This document shows positions 6,934-14,763 of a stretch of 17,325 nt of DNA, piece after piece. Where the stretch lies: positions 1 to 17,325 of the forward strand of contig JASGDB010000052.1 of assembly GCA_049841315.1 (NCBI GenBank), in the 5' to 3' direction. Under the pieces are notes generated by a model. That model was not told the origin of the DNA, searched no databases, and saw only the letters and a list, made by a program, of their open reading frames with translations. This DNA comes from JASGDB01 sp049841315 (GTDB lineage: Bacteria; Bacteroidota; Bacteroidia; Flavobacteriales; Weeksellaceae). Within the stretch, counting starts at the first letter, position 1. The number at the start of each line of letters is the position of its first letter. The translations under genes and the position numbers were made by a program.

Positions 6934-7929
6934 ATGAAAAAAATTTCCGTTATCGTTCCGGTTTACAATGTGGAACATTACCTGAAGAAATGCCTTGATT
7001 CTTTGGTGAATCAGACATTGCAGGATATTGAAATCCTTGTGGTGAACGATGGAAGCAAAGATAATTCCCAGCAGATTATTGATGAATTTCAGCAGAATTT
7101 TCCGGGAAAAATCAGAGGTTTTGCCAAAGAGAACGGAGGTTTGAGTGATGCGAGAAATTTCGGATTAGACAGAGCGGAAGGTGAATTCATCGGGTTTGTG
7201 GACAGTGATGATTATGTTTCGGAAACGATGTTTGAAGAAATGTATAATCTTGCGAAAAAACATGATGCTGAAATAGTTGTCTGCAATCTTCAGAAAGTGG
7301 ATGAACACGGAACTGTTACCCAAAAACTTACGCAGATTCCGAATATGCCGGAAAAAATCGAGTTGGAAAAACACTTTTCCGTGTTTTCGGATTTGAGCTA
7401 TTTTGCCTGCAATAAAATTTTTAAGAAAGAATTATTTCAGGAGAAAAGATTCAAAAAAGGCATTCATTTTGAGGATATTCAGTTGATTCCGCAGTTGCTT
7501 TTGGAGTGTAAAACTTTAGGGCAGACACAGCATTTTCATTATCAGTATCTGGAACGCTCCGATTCCATTACCAAAACACATACGGAGAAAGGTCTTGATA
7601 TTTTGAAAGCAGTGGAAGATGTGGAATCCGCATTTGAAAAATCTCAGTATTCACCGAAGGAAACGGAGCTTAAAAATTTTCAGATTCTGGAGGGTGTTTA
7701 CACCTTTCTGGCGTATCTTGCTTTTGTGAAAGATGAGGAAACATATCGAAAAATGTCGGCTTCGCTGAAAGATTTTATGAAAAAAAGAGGTATTTCCACA
7801 TCAGATATTCTCGGTTACAGAAGGTTTGGTAAAAATTATCTCTTATCTTTGCCGACGAAGAAAAAGGTGTATTACCTGCTTTATTTCTGTAAAATGCACA
7901 AAATGCTTCGGGTTTTAACCAAAAAATAG
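6934..7929 (+). CDS. Family 2 glycosyltransferase
   Basis: A cytoplasmic, inverting GT-A glycosyltransferase of 331 aa that should transfer a sugar from a nucleotide-sugar donor to a lipid-linked glycan. The N-terminus is the classic GT2 start ISVIVPVYNVEHYLKKCLDSL (4-24), then VVNDGSKDNS (36-45), ENGGLSDARNFGLDRA (66-81) and the metal-binding FVDSDDY (88-94). HFED (178-181) is in the position of the catalytic base region. The C-terminal 130 residues are helical, and basic near the end, suggesting peripheral membrane contact; no clear transmembrane helix. It is the first gene of a six-gene operon and the only GT-A enzyme in it. Donor and acceptor cannot be read from sequence. Confidence 0.92.
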   Translation: MKKISVIVPVYNVEHYLKKCLDSLVNQTLQDIEILVVNDGSKDNSQQIIDEFQQNFPGKIRGFAKENGGLSDARNFGLDRAEGEFIGFVDSDDYVSETMFEEMYNLAKKHDAEIVVCNLQKVDEHGTVTQKLTQIPNMPEKIELEKHFSVFSDLSYFACNKIFKKELFQEKRFKKGIHFEDIQLIPQLLLECKTLGQTQHFHYQYLERSDSITKTHTEKGLDILKAVEDVESAFEKSQYSPKETELKNFQILEGVYTFLAYLAFVKDEETYRKMSASLKDFMKKRGISTSDILGYRRFGKNYLLSLPTKKKVYYLLYFCKMHKMLRVLTKK

Positions 7930-7956
7930 AATTCCATTTTTCATCAAACAAAGACA

Positions 7957-8988
7957 ATGAAAAAAGAAAATATACTGCTTTACGTCATCCTTTTTCCTGT
8001 TTTTTTTCAGATTATTACGTACTACGGCTTTCAGTCGTCGTATTACAATTACCGTGATGAGGTAAGACCTACGGAGTGGTATTACAAGGGGATTTACGGT
8101 TACCGCCTTTTGTCCCGCGAGATTGTGGATATGATTACGCTTTTCATGGAACAGCTTCTTTCGCACGAATTTCCGCTGCGTGATTATGCAATGAAAAAAG
8201 GAACAGCCTATTATCATGCCCTGTTTTTGTACAATACTTTTTTTGCGGTGATGGTTTCACTGATGGCAAATGCAATATTAAAAAGAAAGAGAGATTTCCC
8301 GGAAATCAGCGAAAAAATGAGGCTGGGAATCGTGTTTTTTCTGGCGGCAGTTTCGGGATTCAGCCAGTATGTGATTGTGCATTACGATAATTCCGCAGTG
8401 TTTTTACTGTTGCTGGGATTTTATTTTACCTTGAATTATTACAGGAATCGTCAGTTCAAAGATTTGCTTTCTTTATCGTTAATCATTTTGGTTTCCACGT
8501 TGAACCGGGAAACCTCCTGCCTGAATATCTCTTTTCTTGCGGCACTTTTCTTTGCAAAAATTCCAACCACTCAAAACGGTATTTTTAATGCCGTGAAAAT
8601 TCTGACACTGCCTGTCGTTGCATTTCTGCTTCCGTATTTTGTACTGCGGCTGATTATTCCTCAGAATACAGGAGATGAGTATTACTTTTTTGAATCCATT
8701 ACGCTGCAATATAATCTTACAGGAATCAATCAGATTACAGGCTGGCTGTTTGGTCTTTTGCTGCTGAAATTTGTGTACTTTTACGCACTTCCGGACAACA
8801 GAAAAATCATCACAAGGTTTCTGGTGATTTCCATTCCTTATATTCTGATGATTTTCCTTGTCGGGATTTTATGGGAAATCCGGCTGTTTGTTCCGTTGGT
8901 TTACGGTGCGGTGGCGCTGGCATTTTTCAGGTTTTCAGAGAAAAATGAATATAACATAAATCCGGTTGCGGATTTTCAGGAAGTTTAA
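7957..8988 (+). CDS. Polytopic membrane protein of polysaccharide locus, GT-C-like
   Basis: A 343-aa protein with about nine to ten hydrophobic segments. I do not recognise a named family with certainty. After the first segment comes a polar loop with YNYRDEVRPTEWYYKGIYGYR, which holds acidic residues in the place where GT-C glycosyltransferases have their catalytic acidic motif. Later there is LNRETS (about residue 187) and near the C-terminus WEIRLFVPLVY (about 308-318); similar NRET and E-x-R-x-F-x-P motifs occur in unassigned GT-C-like membrane proteins. The gene follows the GT2 gene by 27 bases and precedes the EpsG gene by 22, so it very likely works on the same glycan: as a polyprenyl-phosphate-sugar transferase, or less likely as a second polymerase or export component. 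The GT-C idea is inference. Confidence 0.5.
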   Translation: MKKENILLYVILFPVFFQIITYYGFQSSYYNYRDEVRPTEWYYKGIYGYRLLSREIVDMITLFMEQLLSHEFPLRDYAMKKGTAYYHALFLYNTFFAVMVSLMANAILKRKRDFPEISEKMRLGIVFFLAAVSGFSQYVIVHYDNSAVFLLLLGFYFTLNYYRNRQFKDLLSLSLIILVSTLNRETSCLNISFLAALFFAKIPTTQNGIFNAVKILTLPVVAFLLPYFVLRLIIPQNTGDEYYFFESITLQYNLTGINQITGWLFGLLLLKFVYFYALPDNRKIITRFLVISIPYILMIFLVGILWEIRLFVPLVYGAVALAFFRFSEKNEYNINPVADFQEV

Positions 8989-9010
8989 AAATTTGAGATA
9001 ATATAATCCG

Positions 9011-10144
9011 ATGCATCTTTTACACCCGGTATTTTTAGTGATTTTTGCCATACTGCTCATCATTTTTATGATTGGCGAAAATCTTAATGAGAAAAATACG
9101 AAGTATACTCTTTGGTTTATTGCAATCGTGATGATTATTCTTGCAGGAGGCAGAAACTGGGTAGGCGCCGATTATCCGGTGTATTTCAAGATGTATAATC
9201 TCGGATTTCCGCAGTATACCACCTATGAGGATGTTTTTCGGAAAGCTACTTTCCAGCCGAATACGATGGAAATCGAATGGCTTTTTGTTCTGCTCTACAA
9301 GGTGTGTTTCGATGTGGGCCTTCCATTTTTTGTCGTTACATTCATTACAGCAGCAGTTGCCATTTCATTGCTGGTAAGTTCATTCATTAAGTATTCTCCG
9401 TATGCGGCGTTTAGTCTGTTGAGCTATTTTATGGCAACCTACTTTTTCACGGAAAACGGGCAGATGCGGCAAGGCCTCGGCACAGCATTTTGTGTATATT
9501 CGATTAAATTTATTATTGAGCGGAAAATGTGGAAATTCCTATTGGTGATGTTTTTTGCTTTGGGGGTTCACAAATCCACTGTTGTATTTATTCCGGCATA
9601 CTGGCTTGTAACCTTGAATATCAGCGGTATAAAGTGGGTTCCTATTATTGTAATTTCGATAATAGCGGCGCCGTTTGAAATATATTCGCTTTTCGGCGGT
9701 TTGATTACCTCCATTACTCCGCAAGACGTTTCCGCGGCTTATGAAGGATATTCTTCCGACACTTATTACGGAGAAGAAATGAAATCGGGATTAGGGGATT
9801 TAATCAATATATTTACAGCAGTAATTATCATTATATTCGATAAGCCTGCTCAGAGAAAAATTCCGTATTTTGAATATTACCGTAATCTCGCTTTATTTGG
9901 CCTGTGCCTGTATTATATTTTTCGGGGAAATACGATTTTTGCAACCAGGCTGCCGGGCTCCTATCTCGCTTTCGGAGGGTATTTTGCTATTCCGGGAGTG
10001 ATTATGGCGGTGGAAAATTCAACAAAACAGATGCTAAAAATTGGTTTTGTAACATATTTTTTATTATTTTTCTACGCATTTTCAAAAGTGAATGCAGAAA
10101 AAGGAGGTTTTACGTCAGACCGTTACGATAATATACTTTGGTGA
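9011..10144 (+). CDS. EpsG family (Wzy-type) polysaccharide polymerase
   Basis: An inner-membrane protein of 377 aa with around ten transmembrane helices, expected to polymerise undecaprenyl-linked repeat units on the periplasmic face. EpsG hallmarks are visible: ILAGGRNWVGADYPVYFKMY (44-62) after the second helix; ENGQMRQGLGTAF (148-160), with the conserved Asn-Gly-x-x-Arg-Gln; and ALGVHKSTVVFIPAYW (183-198), with the conserved His-Lys-Ser. The C-terminus FTSDRYDNILW is also of the family type. It lies between the unknown membrane protein (22 bases) and the initiating transferase (2 bases), which implies translational coupling with the latter. Confidence 0.82.
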   Translation: MHLLHPVFLVIFAILLIIFMIGENLNEKNTKYTLWFIAIVMIILAGGRNWVGADYPVYFKMYNLGFPQYTTYEDVFRKATFQPNTMEIEWLFVLLYKVCFDVGLPFFVVTFITAAVAISLLVSSFIKYSPYAAFSLLSYFMATYFFTENGQMRQGLGTAFCVYSIKFIIERKMWKFLLVMFFALGVHKSTVVFIPAYWLVTLNISGIKWVPIIVISIIAAPFEIYSLFGGLITSITPQDVSAAYEGYSSDTYYGEEMKSGLGDLINIFTAVIIIIFDKPAQRKIPYFEYYRNLALFGLCLYYIFRGNTIFATRLPGSYLAFGGYFAIPGVIMAVENSTKQMLKIGFVTYFLLFFYAFSKVNAEKGGFTSDRYDNILW

Positions 10145-10146
10145 TT

Positions 10147-11262
10147 ATGAATAATGTAAACATTATAGATTCGATAAATTTGGGGATACCTGTTTTTTAC
10201 GTTAAACTGATACTGGGTTTTGCGTTATCTTTTCTTATATCCTTTTATTCAATTCCGACCATTATAAAAATTTCTCGGAAGAAAAACCTGATGGACGAGC
10301 CGGGAATGAGGAGCTCCCACGTCAGAAAAATCCCCAATCTGGGAGGGATTGCCATTTTTTATTCCATCGGAATCTGCGCTCCGATTTTTGCGTATGAACT
10401 TTTTGATTTATATAAATTCCTTTTCGCATCACTCATTATTTTACTGTACATCGGTGTAATGGACGACATTGTGGTGATGAGGGCTTACAAAAAGCTGATG
10501 GCGCAGATTCTGGTTTCCGCTCTTATCGTTTTGGGTTCGGATGTGAGAATCAGGAATCTCTTTGGAGTTTTCGGGATTTACGAGCTTAACTATTTTGTGA
10601 GTGTTGCATTCAGCATATTTACTTTTATCATTCTGATTAATGCTTTTAATCTTATTGACGGCATTGATGGTTTGGGAGGCAGCTATTCCATCGCATGCAG
10701 TGCGCTGTTCGGCATCAGCTATTTCCGTTTGGGAGAATATAATTATCCGCTGGTTATTTTCTGCGCCATCATTATCGGGGCGGTGCTGGCATTTCTGTAT
10801 TACAATCTTTCCAATTACCGCAGTGTCAAGATATTTATGGGAGACACCGGCTCAATGGTTTTGGGATTTCTCCTTGCATTTACCGCTTTTAATTTTATTG
10901 ATATTTTTATCGACAAAAAGATTCCCGGCACACCGCAGTATCATCTGGAATCTGCACCGGTAATTGCCGTGGCAATCCTTATTCTGCCGATTATTGATAC
11001 TTTGAATGTAATTTTGATAAGGCTTTCACAGAAAAAATCTCCTTTTGAGGCGGACAAAAACCACATTCATCATAAATTGCTGGATTTGGGGCTTACGCAC
11101 AGAAGGTCAACTTTTTATATTATAACCTATTATCTTTTTGTGGTTTTTACGGCGTATTATTTAAGACATCTGGAGAATAATCTTCTGCTTGTTATCATTA
11201 TAGCTCTTGGTTTTTTGGGAGCATATATCCCGAATATTATATTAAAATTTAGAAAATCGTAA
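10147..11262 (+). CDS. MraY/WecA-family undecaprenyl-phosphate sugar-1-phosphate transferase
   Basis: A polytopic phosphoglycosyltransferase that starts glycan assembly by moving a (probably N-acetylated) hexosamine-1-phosphate from a UDP-sugar to undecaprenyl phosphate. I set the start at ATG 10147 (371 aa), two bases after the EpsG stop, rather than the upstream TTG that overlaps it. Family motifs are complete: DEPGMRSSHVRKIPNLGG (50-67), the Mg-binding DD at 106-107 (GVMDDIVV), NAFNLIDGIDGLGG (165-178), MGDTGSMVLG (231-240) and the HIHH region DKNHIHHKLLDLG (303-315). About eleven membrane helices. It resembles WecA, TagO and WbpL rather than MraY proper because it sits in an export locus. 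The exact sugar is unknown. Confidence 0.92.
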   Translation: MNNVNIIDSINLGIPVFYVKLILGFALSFLISFYSIPTIIKISRKKNLMDEPGMRSSHVRKIPNLGGIAIFYSIGICAPIFAYELFDLYKFLFASLIILLYIGVMDDIVVMRAYKKLMAQILVSALIVLGSDVRIRNLFGVFGIYELNYFVSVAFSIFTFIILINAFNLIDGIDGLGGSYSIACSALFGISYFRLGEYNYPLVIFCAIIIGAVLAFLYYNLSNYRSVKIFMGDTGSMVLGFLLAFTAFNFIDIFIDKKIPGTPQYHLESAPVIAVAILILPIIDTLNVILIRLSQKKSPFEADKNHIHHKLLDLGLTHRRSTFYIITYYLFVVFTAYYLRHLENNLLLVIIIALGFLGAYIPNIILKFRKS

Positions 11263-11271
11263 AAATAGTTT

Positions 11272-11279
11272 TACTTTTG
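11272..11279 (+). promoter_or_regulatory. Internal promoter-like -7 box before the export genes
   Basis: TACTTTTG fits TAnnTTTG exactly and lies in the 34-base gap between the WecA-like gene and the Wza-like gene, 17 bases before the ATG at 11297. A TTTAG about 21 bases upstream is a poor -33. It could give the Wza/Wzc pair extra transcription independent of the upstream genes. Confidence 0.4.
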
Positions 11280-11296
11280 CAGTCAATTTATCACTG

Positions 11297-12184
11297 ATGA
11301 AAAGAATAAAAATCCTCATACTTGCATTTGTTTCAATGTTTCTTACATCTTGCATTACTACACAGGAAGTGCGTTATCTCCAGCCCAGCGAATCGCTTGT
11401 GATAGACGAGGAAGGTCTCGTACCATACAATATGCAGGAATACAGGGTAACCAAAAATGATATTTTCAACCTCAACATCGTAACCACACCGAAAGGCGAT
11501 GCTGCACAGTTTTATTCCCAATTCAACACATCCGGCGGTGAAGGAGCAGCAAGCAGCGGAGCCGCAGGCGGAACACAGGCAGGCGGAAGCGGCACATCCG
11601 GCACAGCAGGAAAAGGCAGCACATCCGGAGGAAACCAGCAGTTTTATTTTAACGGGCTTCGGGTGGATTCCCACGGAAACATTAACATTCTCGGAATTAC
11701 GGAGCCTGTAAAAGCAGAAGGAAGAACCATCGAAGACATTGAAAAAGAAATACAACAGCACGTTAACACCAATTTTCTTGAAGGAAAAGCTCAGGTGAGG
11801 CTGAATCTTGACGGGATTACCTACTACATGCTTGGCGATATTGAAAGCACGGGGATTTCCGGTGAAAAAAAATCCTATACCAACAGCCTGAGCATCATGG
11901 AAGCCATTGCGCAAAACGGCGGACTGAACCGAACTGTCGACCGTAAAAATATTATGCTCCAGAGAAGATATCCGGAAGGAACAAAAACCGTTCGTTTGGA
12001 CCTTACAAGGGAAGATGTGATGAACTCGCCCTATTACTGGCTTCAGAACGGAGACATGATATATCTGAATACAAGAGCGAAAAGCCTCAACGGATTCGGA
12101 AAAGACCCTGTACAGACTCTTACCACGGGAGTTTCGCTGATTACTACGGCAATATCCATCTATTTGTTAATCACAAGACTTTAA
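11297..12184 (+). CDS. Polysaccharide export outer-membrane lipoprotein (Wza-like)
   Basis: A 295-aa periplasmic/outer-membrane lipoprotein that forms the export channel partner of Wzc. The signal peptide ends with the lipobox LTSC, so Cys19 is lipidated. The Poly_export region (YRVTKNDIFNLNIVTTP onward, about 49-172) carries VDSHGNINILGITEPVKAEGRT (123-144). An SLBB-like segment follows (YYMLGDIESTGISGEK, 176-191), then NGDMIYLNTR (251-260). Residues 79-112 are an unusual Gly/Ala/Ser/Thr-rich insert splitting the Poly_export domain. The C-terminus (about 275-293) is hydrophobic, in the place where Wza has its amphipathic outer-membrane helix. It is 8 bases upstream of the Wzc-like gene, the usual partner. 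Symbol withheld because only the family is certain. Confidence 0.9.
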   Translation: MKRIKILILAFVSMFLTSCITTQEVRYLQPSESLVIDEEGLVPYNMQEYRVTKNDIFNLNIVTTPKGDAAQFYSQFNTSGGEGAASSGAAGGTQAGGSGTSGTAGKGSTSGGNQQFYFNGLRVDSHGNINILGITEPVKAEGRTIEDIEKEIQQHVNTNFLEGKAQVRLNLDGITYYMLGDIESTGISGEKKSYTNSLSIMEAIAQNGGLNRTVDRKNIMLQRRYPEGTKTVRLDLTREDVMNSPYYWLQNGDMIYLNTRAKSLNGFGKDPVQTLTTGVSLITTAISIYLLITRL

Positions 12185-12192
12185 TTTGAATA

Positions 12193-14688
12193 ATGATTCC
12201 TGAAAATAAAAAACAAGAGGAAAGTGCAAAAGCTCCCAACGAAAAAATAGGGTCGTTTTCATTTTTTGACCCCGAACATTTTCTCCGAAAACTGATTAAA
12301 AGCTGGTATTGGTTCGTGCTGATGTTTGCAATAGGTTACGGTATTGCTTATTTTTACAATAAATATTATGCACAGCGCATTTACCAATCGAGCCTTTCTT
12401 TGAGTATTTCCAATAATACATCGAGTTATTTCACTCCGAACCAGTCCATCAATTTCATCTGGGGACAAACCGGAAATCAGGACGGGATTCTCCTGAAAAA
12501 AATGCTCCTTTCCCGCACGCACAACGAATATCTGGTCAATGAACTGGGGCTTTATGTGGATTATGCAACCAAAGGAGTCATCAAATCAACCTATCTGGAT
12601 AAGGACGATTCTCCCGTAATACTGGAAATCGATAAAGAACATCTTCAGCAGACGCATTATCCCATTACCCTTAATTTTAAAGGAGGAGACCGCTATGAAG
12701 TAGTGCTGCCGGAAGAAGGGCACTCTGTTAATCTTTACAATTATAAAACCGAATCTTCGGAGATTGTTAAGCCGTTTCCTAAACCTGCCGGAAAAATAAT
12801 CGGGATAAATGAATGGTATACTTCTCCCAATCTGAGATTCAAACTCACCAAAAATCCTGCACCCAGCCAGATAAGTTTTAACAATATCATCGTTACCCTC
12901 GTTCCGGTGAATCAGAAAGTAAATGAAATTAACCGTGATATGTCTGTGGATTTCGATAAAGAAGCAGGAAGCATCATGATTATTTCAAAAAAAGGATACA
13001 ACCTGAACGGTACGGTGAATTTCCTTAATAAATCCGTTGCACAGCTGAAAATAAAAAGACTGGAAGACCAGAACGTTGTAGACCAGAATACGATGGATTA
13101 CATTAATGAAAATCTTCAGGCATTAAAGAAAAAATTAGATTCGGCTTCCAATAAACTGAACAATGTAAAAATCAATGAAAAGCTATACGATGTTGAAGGA
13201 AAAGACAAGGAAATTCTGGAAAAACTAACTGCTCTTGAAAAACAAAGAAGCGAATTGGTGTCCAAAATCAATTCTCTCAACAGTATCAGAAATTCCGTGT
13301 CAGCCAACCGATTGGATGATATGATTAATCTGAATATTGCCGGTGTAGAAGACGGAATGTTCAACGCCACAGTTTCCGAACTCAAAGCATTATATGCCAA
13401 AAGGAGGGAGTTGGCAACGATATATACGCCTAATTCCGCTCCGATGAGGGAAATCAACAGGCTGATAGACGAAGCAAAAGGAACTTCCGGCAACAGCCTG
13501 AAAAAATATTACAGCATCTATTACGACCAGCTGAACAAACTGAACGGTGAAATCAACAGTGCGAATGCTTCACTGGTTGGACTTCCGGAACAGCAACGTA
13601 AATATTTCGATATTGAAAGAGGGTACAACATTATTGAGAGCGCATACAATTCATTGCTGACAAAACAGGCAGAAACCCAAATGAGAGTGGTAACCAACCG
13701 CTCGGACATTAATGTCATTGACCCGGCGAAAAACCTCAATCAGGGACCGATTGCTCCGGATACGCAGAAAATCAAGTATACGATTATCGGCTCATTGCTT
13801 GCGATTCCTTTATTATTCCTGGTTATCGGTGAATTGCTGGATAATAGGGTGAGAAACATCAAAGAAATTCTCTCCGCTACCAGAATCCCTCTGCTGGGCG
13901 TGATTGGTTCAAACAGCCACGACAACAACCTTACCGTTATCGAGCAGCCGAAATCTTCCATTTCAGAAGCGTTCAGGGGAATCAGGGCAAATCTCCGATT
14001 CCTTTACAAAGAAGACGGAAAAAGTAAAGTCATCCTCGTTACATCATCCGTGGGAGGCGAAGGAAAAACCTATACTTCAATCAATATCGCTTCTGTTTTA
14101 GGCTTAAGCGGAAAGAAAACCATTCTCCTCGGAATGGATTTACGTAAACCGAAAATTTTCGGAGATTTCCAGATTGACAATAAATACGGAATTTCCAATT
14201 ATCTTACGGGAGAAGTGGAAATGGAACAAATTGTCAACAAAACCAAAGTCCCCGATTTGTTTGTGGCAACTTCAGGGCCGATTCCTCCGAATCCTTCCGA
14301 ATTGCTGATGAGCGACAGAAACATGAAATTCATTGAGGAACTTCGTGAAATTTATGATTTTATCATCATCGACTCTCCGCCGGTTGGGCTCGTTGCCGAT
14401 TCCTTCGAGCTGATGAAGAATACTGATGCCAATATATACGTAATTCGCCACGAATACACCGAAAAATACATGCTGAAAATGATTGCCGAAAAGTATCATA
14501 ACCATGAAGTGGAACATCTCGGATTGGTTTACAACGATTACCAAGTGAAGCAGGGATATGGCTACGGATACGGATATGGGTACGGGTATGGCTACGGCTA
14601 CGGATATTTTGATGAAGACAAGACCTATAAAGAACCTTTCCTGATAAGAGTGAGAAACAGACTGAGAAAAATATTTTCAAGAGATTGA
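12193..14688 (+). CDS. Wzc-like polysaccharide co-polymerase / tyrosine autokinase
   Basis: An 831-aa inner-membrane protein joining a Wzz/GNVR chain-length domain and a cytoplasmic BY-kinase, expected to control chain length and, with Wza, export. Transmembrane helix 1 is at about 39-55; a large periplasmic domain with coiled coil (about 295-345, 390-470) follows; helix 2 is at about 529-548. The kinase has Walker A SSVGGEGKT (618-626, Lys625), Walker A' with D649 (LLGMDLRKP) and Walker B IIIDSPP (724-730). EAFRGIRANLRFL (about 593-605) is the conserved oligomerisation motif before the ATP site. The C-terminal cluster has nine consecutive Gly-Tyr dipeptides (788-805) plus further Tyr nearby, the place where BY-kinases autophosphorylate. 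No cognate low-molecular-weight phosphatase (Wzb) is adjacent. It is the last gene of the operon. Confidence 0.93.
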   Translation: MIPENKKQEESAKAPNEKIGSFSFFDPEHFLRKLIKSWYWFVLMFAIGYGIAYFYNKYYAQRIYQSSLSLSISNNTSSYFTPNQSINFIWGQTGNQDGILLKKMLLSRTHNEYLVNELGLYVDYATKGVIKSTYLDKDDSPVILEIDKEHLQQTHYPITLNFKGGDRYEVVLPEEGHSVNLYNYKTESSEIVKPFPKPAGKIIGINEWYTSPNLRFKLTKNPAPSQISFNNIIVTLVPVNQKVNEINRDMSVDFDKEAGSIMIISKKGYNLNGTVNFLNKSVAQLKIKRLEDQNVVDQNTMDYINENLQALKKKLDSASNKLNNVKINEKLYDVEGKDKEILEKLTALEKQRSELVSKINSLNSIRNSVSANRLDDMINLNIAGVEDGMFNATVSELKALYAKRRELATIYTPNSAPMREINRLIDEAKGTSGNSLKKYYSIYYDQLNKLNGEINSANASLVGLPEQQRKYFDIERGYNIIESAYNSLLTKQAETQMRVVTNRSDINVIDPAKNLNQGPIAPDTQKIKYTIIGSLLAIPLLFLVIGELLDNRVRNIKEILSATRIPLLGVIGSNSHDNNLTVIEQPKSSISEAFRGIRANLRFLYKEDGKSKVILVTSSVGGEGKTYTSINIASVLGLSGKKTILLGMDLRKPKIFGDFQIDNKYGISNYLTGEVEMEQIVNKTKVPDLFVATSGPIPPNPSELLMSDRNMKFIEELREIYDFIIIDSPPVGLVADSFELMKNTDANIYVIRHEYTEKYMLKMIAEKYHNHEVEHLGLVYNDYQVKQGYGYGYGYGYGYGYGYGYFDEDKTYKEPFLIRVRNRLRKIFSRD
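14554..14607 (+). repeat. Nine GGN-TAY hexamers encoding (Gly-Tyr)9
   Basis: An in-frame hexanucleotide array inside the Wzc-like gene. Gly codons vary among GGA, GGC and GGG, and Tyr codons between TAT and TAC, so the array is not a clean slippage tract. It encodes the tyrosine tail of the kinase. Confidence 0.95.
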
Positions 14689-14713
14689 TTTTGAAAATAC
14701 TGAAAACAAAAAC

Positions 14714-14742
14714 GGTTATTGAACAATTTCAATAGCCTTTTT
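14714..14742. terminator. Bidirectional intrinsic terminator
   Basis: A 10-bp stem (GGTTATTGAA at 14714-14723 with TTCAATAGCC at 14728-14737, one G-U pair) and a 4-base loop are followed by TTTTT on the plus strand. On the minus strand the stem is followed by GTTTTTGTTTT. It lies between the end of the polysaccharide operon (14688) and the end of the convergent ABC permease gene (14764), so it can stop both transcripts. Confidence 0.85.
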
Positions 14743-14763
14743 CTGTAAAAGAACTTAGTTTTG

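Noticed and set aside
14554..14607. The hexamer array as a phase-variation slippage tract
   Set aside because: Units of six bases keep the frame and the codons are heterogeneous, so on/off switching by slippage is unlikely.
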